Assembly (NCBI RefSeq): GCF_002843305.1
Contig: NZ_PGSG01000006.1
Coordinates: forward strand, 62,001-126,000
DNA from: Streptomyces barkulensis
GTDB taxonomy: Bacteria; Actinomycetota; Actinomycetes; Streptomycetales; Streptomycetaceae
DNA length: 64,000 bases
Direction: 5' to 3'
Part shown: positions 58,327 to 64,000 of the stretch, piece after piece
How the letters are laid out: each line of letters starts with the position of its first letter
Position numbering within the stretch: position 1 is the stretch's first letter
Notes under the pieces: model-generated
What the model saw: only the letters and a program-made list of their open reading frames with translations
Told to the model about the DNA's origin: nothing
Databases searched by the model: none
Position numbers and translations under genes: made by a program

Positions 58327-58391
58327 CCGGGAGGCCCGGTCACCTCGGCGGTCACGCCGACGGTCACATCAGCGGTCACATCAGCGGTCGT
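58321..58391 (+). promoter_or_regulatory. Hairpin over the pbpA stop codon and five 12-bp repeats before pknB
   Basis: AGGTGACCGG (58321-58330) pairs perfectly with CCGGTCACCT (58336-58345) across 5 nt and includes the pbpA TGA. From there GGTCAC recurs every 12 bp at 58338, 58350, 58362, 58374 and (as GGTCGT) 58386. The hairpin may attenuate; the phased repeats might be protein binding sites or slippage products. Confidence 0.55.
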
Positions 58392-58487
58392 ATCCCGGCC
58401 CATCACACGGTCCGGGTACCGTATGCCGAGCAGCACCGCCGGACCGCGCAGGGAGACGGTCAGGACGCACGGAGAGGGCTGGAGACT

Positions 58488-60485
<1,998 letters not shown>

Positions 60486-60553
60486 TCCCGCCGGGCGCCC
60501 GCCGCCCGTGAGGTCCGTGAGGTCCGTGAGGCCTGTACGCACGCGGCACACAG

Positions 60554-60593
60554 CCGAGGGCCCCGACCGGTCGCTTCCGGTCGGGGCCCTCGG
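60554..60593 (+). terminator. Terminator of the fhaA-pknB cluster
   Basis: A perfect 17-bp inverted repeat (60554-60570 with 60577-60593) around TCGCTT, about 70 bp after the pknB stop. It lies between convergent transcripts and could also stop the sortase operon. Confidence 0.85.
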
Positions 60594-60694
60594 GCGTTCC
60601 GTCCCCGTCCCCGGACGGGGCGGTGGCGCGGGCGGTACGTGCTGAGCGGCGGCCGGATCCCACCGCTCAGCGCTTACCGGTCAGCGCGTACAGG

Positions 60695-61444
60695 TCAGCG
60701 CAGTTCCTTCGGCGGGGTACGCCGCTCGTCCACCTTCTCGGTGCGCACCAGCTCGCCCCAGACGATGTAGCGGTAGTCGGAGGTGAGGATGGGGGTACAG
60801 GTCGTCAGGGTGATGTACCGGCCGGGCTTCTTCTTCCCCGACTCCTCGGGGATGTCCGCCAGTACGCCGACGTTGTACTTGGATGTCCTGGGGAGCGTCT
60901 CGTAGACCTTGTAGACGTACCAGGTGTCCTCGGTCTCCACCACGATCGGGTCACCCTCGTCGATCTTGTGGATGTCGTGGAACTTGGCGCCGTGGCCGTC
61001 GCGGTGCGCGGCCAGTGAGAAGTTCCCCTCGCCCTCCCACGGCGGCGCGGCCTCCACGGGGTCGGTGTAGTAGCCGGCGACGCCCTTGTTCAGCTCCTCG
61101 GTGTCGGTGCCCTTCTTGATCAGCACCTCGCCGCCCATCGACGGCACATGGAGGAAGCCGACGCCGTCCCCGCCCTCGTACTCCTTCTTCTCCTCGCCGC
61201 CCGGCCCGTCCTCCGCCCAGCTCTCGCGCACCTCGTTGCCGTCGCGCTCGGCCTCGCGGTTGGCGATCACGTTCGTCCACCACAGCGAGTAGGCGACGAA
61301 GAGGCCCAGCACCACACCGGCGGTGATCAGCAGCTCGCCCAGCAGGCTGACGACGGCCGGAAGCCACGGGCGCCGACGGCGGGGCGGGGGCGGCGGATCC
61401 GTCCGCGAACCGTTGTCCTGGTCGATCACTGCCACCCGACGCAC
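60695..61444 (-). CDS. Class E-like sortase, first of two
   Basis: Encodes 249 aa. An N-terminal Pro/Arg stretch, one membrane helix (about 30-52) then a sortase barrel: AAHRDGHGAKF (catalytic His), TLTTCTPIL (catalytic Cys) and DYRYIVWGEL (Arg). SLWWTNVIA after the helix and GNFSLAAHRDGHG fit actinobacterial class E sortases, which attach LAxTG-type proteins such as long chaplins to the wall. GTG 61444 is the first of two close GTG options. It follows a second sortase by 33 nt and should be co-transcribed. Confidence 0.9.
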   Translation of the reverse strand: MRRVAVIDQDNGSRTDPPPPPRRRRPWLPAVVSLLGELLITAGVVLGLFVAYSLWWTNVIANREAERDGNEVRESWAEDGPGGEEKKEYEGGDGVGFLHVPSMGGEVLIKKGTDTEELNKGVAGYYTDPVEAAPPWEGEGNFSLAAHRDGHGAKFHDIHKIDEGDPIVVETEDTWYVYKVYETLPRTSKYNVGVLADIPEESGKKKPGRYITLTTCTPILTSDYRYIVWGELVRTEKVDERRTPPKELR

Positions 61445-61477
61445 CGCCCGTTCCCCTCCACAGTTCCTGCGCGCAGG

Positions 61478-62767
61478 CTATCGGACGAGGGCGTCCGGCT
61501 TCCCCTCGCTGCGCGGGCGCTCCTCGGCCAGCTTCCCCCAGACGATCATCCGGTACTTCGAGGTGAACTCGGGCGTGCAGGTGGTCAGGGTGATGTACCG
61601 CCCCGGCCCGGTGAACCCCGATCCCTCGGGGACGGGGTCGATGACGCTGACGTTCGAGGGCAGGGTGGAGTCGAGGCGGTTGGCCATCTCGTAGACGTAG
61701 TAGGTGTCCTTGGTCTCCACCACGATCGGGTCGCCCGGGTCGAGTTTGTTGATGTAGCGGAACGGCTCGCCGTGGGTGTTGCGGTGCCCGGCCACCGCGA
61801 AGTTGCCCTTGTCGTCCCAGGGCATCGCCGTCTTCAGGGGGTCCTCGCCGTAGTGGCCGACCATGCCCCGGTCGAGGACGCCGTCCTCGTCCACGCCCTC
61901 GGCGACGGGCACCTTCACGTCCAGCTTGGGGATGTGCATGATCGCGAAGCCCTCGCCGGCGGAGAAGACCCCGGGGTCACGGCTGTCCTCGTCCCCCTTC
62001 TCGCCCCACCGCTGCTCCAGCTTCTCCGTCTCGTCGCCCGCCTGGTGGTTGGCGATCACGTTCGTCCACCACAGCTGGTAGGAGACGAACAGCAGCATCA
62101 CCACGCCGAGGGTGATGAACAGCTCTCCGAGGACCCGGCTGGCGACCACCATCGGGCTCTCCCGGCTCGCCCGTGCCGCCCGCCGCCGCGCGGCACGGCC
62201 GCCGGGACGGGGCGCGCCGGAGGCCGGCGCCGATTCGGCCGCGGCCCCGGAGACGGACCCAGGGGCGGGCTCGGCGGCGGGTGACCCCTCGTGCGGTGCC
62301 GGGGGCGGGGCCTCCACCCGGCGCAGCGCCATCGTCTCGTCCGCCGGGAGGTGCGCCTGCCGCAGCGTCATCGTCTCGTCGTCGAGGGCGGGCGCGGACA
62401 CCGGCGCGGGCCGGGGCTCGGGGACGGGAGCGGGGACGGGAGCGGGCTCGGGTGTGGTCGGTCGGTACGTCTCCGCGTAGGGCTCCGCGTACGGACCGGC
62501 GCCGGGCGCGTACGGATCGGCGTAGGGCGCGTACGGCCTCGGCCGCTCCTCCCCCCGTACCGGCTCCTGCCCCGGCAGCGGGTCGTTCAGCGGATCGGCG
62601 AGCCGTCCCACCGCGGCCTCGAAGGCCTGCTGCTCGGCCTGCTCGGCATAGGCGTCGGCGTAGGCGTCGATGTCGGCGTCGATGTCGGCGTCGGCGGGCG
62701 GGCCGGCCCGGTGGCGCCCGGCGAGCGGGTCAGCCCCGTGGGTGCCCTCCGGACGCAGGGCCGTCAC
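61478..62767 (-). CDS. Class E-like sortase with long cytosolic N-terminus
   Basis: Encodes 429 aa from GTG 62767, overlapping the amidotransferase stop by GTGA. The C-terminal 230 residues are a sortase: membrane helix (about 208-230), LWWTNVIANHQ, AGHRNTHGEPF (His), TLTTCTPEF (Cys), KYRMIVWG (Arg). The first 200 residues are unusual: DADIDADIDAYADAYAEQ and YADPYAPGAGPYAEPYAETY-type repeats and Pro/Ala/Glu stretches, cytosolic by topology. This tail is about 170 residues longer than in the neighbouring sortase and may bind a cytosolic partner. Confidence 0.9.
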   Translation of the reverse strand: MTALRPEGTHGADPLAGRHRAGPPADADIDADIDAYADAYAEQAEQQAFEAAVGRLADPLNDPLPGQEPVRGEERPRPYAPYADPYAPGAGPYAEPYAETYRPTTPEPAPVPAPVPEPRPAPVSAPALDDETMTLRQAHLPADETMALRRVEAPPPAPHEGSPAAEPAPGSVSGAAAESAPASGAPRPGGRAARRRAARASRESPMVVASRVLGELFITLGVVMLLFVSYQLWWTNVIANHQAGDETEKLEQRWGEKGDEDSRDPGVFSAGEGFAIMHIPKLDVKVPVAEGVDEDGVLDRGMVGHYGEDPLKTAMPWDDKGNFAVAGHRNTHGEPFRYINKLDPGDPIVVETKDTYYVYEMANRLDSTLPSNVSVIDPVPEGSGFTGPGRYITLTTCTPEFTSKYRMIVWGKLAEERPRSEGKPDALVR

Positions 62768-63393
62768 GCCCCGACCACGGGGGCCAACCCCCGCGAGCGC
62801 TCCACGGCGCCGGTGTCACCGCACTCCGCGAGCCAGTTGGCGAGCATCAGATGGCCCCACTCGGTGAGCACCGACTCGGGGTGGAACTGCACGCCCTCCA
62901 CGGGCAGTTCGCGGTGGCGCAGCCCCATGACCACGCCCGTCTCCGTCCACGCGGTGACCTCCAGCTCCGCCGGGACGGTGGCGGGCTCGACGGCGAGCGA
63001 GTGGTAGCGGGTTGCGGTGAAGGGGGAGGGCAGCCCGGCGAAGACACCGCCGTCGCCATGGCTGACCAGCGACGTCTTGCCGTGCAGCAGCTCCGGCGCC
63101 CGGTCCACCACACCGCCGTACGCCACGGCCATGGACTGCATGCCCAGGCAGACGCCGAAGACCGGCACACCACTGGCGGCGCAGTGCCGGACCATCTCGA
63201 CGCAGACCCCGGCCTCCTCGGGCGTGCCCGGCCCGGGGGAGAGCAGCACTCCGTCGAAGGAGTCCCGCGCGTGCTCGGGGCGGACCTCGTCGTTGCGGAG
63301 CACCTCGCACTCGGCGCCGAGCTGGTAGAGGTACTGGACGAGGTTGAAGACGAAGCTGTCGTAGTTGTCGACGACCAGGATGCGCGCGCTCAT
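62764..63393 (-). CDS. Class I glutamine amidotransferase (PabA/TrpG type)
   Basis: Encodes 209 aa from ATG 63393 (CAGGGA upstream; the frame stays open further 5'). NYDSFVFNLVQYLYQLG, LSPGPGTPEEAG, FGVCLGMQSMA with the catalytic Cys and VQFHPESVLTEWG with His and Glu define the subunit that releases ammonia for aminodeoxychorismate or anthranilate synthase. The partner chorismate-binding subunit is not adjacent, so the pathway (folate or tryptophan) is not settled; PabA is likelier in this context. Coupled to a sortase downstream. Confidence 0.88.
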   Translation of the reverse strand: MSARILVVDNYDSFVFNLVQYLYQLGAECEVLRNDEVRPEHARDSFDGVLLSPGPGTPEEAGVCVEMVRHCAASGVPVFGVCLGMQSMAVAYGGVVDRAPELLHGKTSLVSHGDGGVFAGLPSPFTATRYHSLAVEPATVPAELEVTAWTETGVVMGLRHRELPVEGVQFHPESVLTEWGHLMLANWLAECGDTGAVERSRGLAPVVGA

Positions 63394-63575
63394 CGTCCCT
63401 GCCCCGATCCGGCCCGGCCCTCGTCGACCGTCACGTCGCCGAACGGGAGCAGTGGCTCCGCCCAGGGGAAGACGTACTGGAAGAGCACGTAGACAACCGC
63501 CAGGACCAGCACGAACGAGAGCAGCGCCCGTACGGGCGTGTTGCCCGGCAGATGCCGCCAGATCCAGCCGTACAT
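63390..63575 (-). CDS. Small single-helix membrane protein
   Basis: Encodes 61 aa, with its stop overlapping the amidotransferase start by ATGA. MYGWIWRHLPGNTPVRALLSFVLVLAVVYVLFQYVFPWAEPLLPFGD gives one membrane helix and a short polar tail. Proteins of this kind are conserved at this spot in streptomycetes as far as I recall; the function is not known. It is the first gene of the minus-strand run amidotransferase-sortase-sortase. Confidence 0.75.
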   Translation of the reverse strand: MYGWIWRHLPGNTPVRALLSFVLVLAVVYVLFQYVFPWAEPLLPFGDVTVDEGRAGSGQGR

Positions 63576-63674
63576 GCCGTGTAGCCGTCCCTTCTGTTAC
63601 TCGCGCAACCAGAGTACGGGTACGCGGGCCCGGCGGGAGGCACAAGTCCCGCAATGCGTCACAGACCACCGGCG

Positions 63675-63708
63675 GCCCGGCCGCGGGCTGTCCGGCCCGG
63701 CCGCGGGC
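63675..63708. repeat. Two tandem palindromic units after the DUF881 gene
   Basis: GCCCGGCCGCGGGC occurs at 63675-63688 and 63695-63708. Each copy can fold as a 5-bp stem. They lie directly before the stop codon of the minus-strand DUF881 gene at 63712, another repeat beside a 3' end; may act as a terminator. Confidence 0.6.
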
Positions 63709-63711
63709 CGC

Positions 63712-64000
63712 CTAGTCCACCGGTGTGCTCCGGGTCAGGTCGATCGCGCCCGAGTAGCCGGGGAGGGTCACCTCGTCGTGCTCGTCGACCGACCAGCCCA
63801 GGCCGTAGGCGTCGACGTACTCCCGGTAGTTGCGGACGGCGGGGGCGGCGTCCAGCGCCTCGCGCATCCGGTCGGGGTCGCCGACGGCGGTGACGGTGTA
63901 CGGCGGGGAGTACAGGCGGCCCTGGAGGATCAGTGTGTTGCCCACGCAGCGCACCGCGCTGGTGGAGATCAGCCGCTGGTCCATGACCTTCATGCCCTCG
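63712..64000 (-). CDS. DUF881-family membrane-associated protein, C-terminal part (5' end outside window)
   Basis: The frame is open to the window end; the reported start at 63993 is internal. MDQRLISTSAVRCVGNTLILQGRLYSPPYTVTAVGDP is the conserved core of DUF881 proteins (typical QRL..TSAIR...I.V.G....PP). These are usually about 250-300 aa with an N-terminal membrane helix and coiled coil, and are found next to CrgA and PknB-type genes. The function is unknown. Confidence 0.85.
   Translation of the reverse strand, partial: EGMKVMDQRLISTSAVRCVGNTLILQGRLYSPPYTVTAVGDPDRMREALDAAPAVRNYREYVDAYGLGWSVDEHDEVTLPGYSGAIDLTRSTPVD

Overview
The window is chromosomal DNA of a streptomycete (Streptomyces or a very close relative). 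This rests on very high GC with G/C-biased third positions, frequent GTG starts, 4-nt stop/start overlaps, and the order FhaA-FhaB-PstP-RodA-PBP-PknB next to a leucine tRNA, a conserved core-chromosome arrangement in this group. Two branched-chain 2-oxo acid dehydrogenase (BCDH) operons, a Bpa proteasome activator and a paaABCDE operon fit the same picture.

Region 1 (1-5,280) is accessory. It holds the end of a pyridine nucleotide-disulfide oxidoreductase, a zinc-finger serine recombinase with repeated sites just upstream, small ORFs, an acetyltransferase whose fold seems split over two overlapping ORFs, and a small double zinc-ribbon protein. The latter is bracketed by an imperfect direct repeat whose right copy runs into an N-terminally truncated short-chain dehydrogenase. 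A FAH-family hydrolase and a MerR regulator divergent from an MFS exporter close it. Region 2 (5,280-18,765) holds the exporter, a DoxX/thioredoxin-NHL operon behind two DasR-like operators, an exonuclease-family protein, a small secreted four-cysteine protein followed by a MacB/FtsX-type ABC transporter, a nitrilase, a mycothiol-dependent isomerase-family protein and a GntR/MFS pair.

Region 3 (18,900-39,240) starts and ends with BCDH operons (E1alpha-E1beta-E2, both minus strand). Between them lie an APH-like kinase, two head-to-head Ser/Thr kinases, Bpa, a possible wall-anchored protein, a quinone oxidoreductase, a potassium channel, and MoeA plus a MobA-like fusion. A divergent Lrp-family regulator flanks the second BCDH operon. 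Region 4 (39,290-48,700) is phenylacetate catabolism: a TetR regulator, divergent PaaN, then paaABCDE, with an HTTM/DUF5819/TrmH operon in between. The same operator sequence lies before paaA and between tetR and paaN, and a one-mismatch copy lies in the BCDH/Lrp intergenic region.

Region 5 (48,800-64,000) carries a rhodanese, a J-domain protein, a DUF2252 protein, tRNA-Leu(CAG), the fhaA-fhaB-pstP-rodA-pbpA-pknB growth and division cluster, two class-E-like sortases, a PabA/TrpG-type amidotransferase, a small membrane protein and the end of a DUF881 protein. A recurrent oddity is short tandem repeats (10-14 nt units) immediately beside gene 3' ends. All calls come from reading the sequence; no database search was possible.
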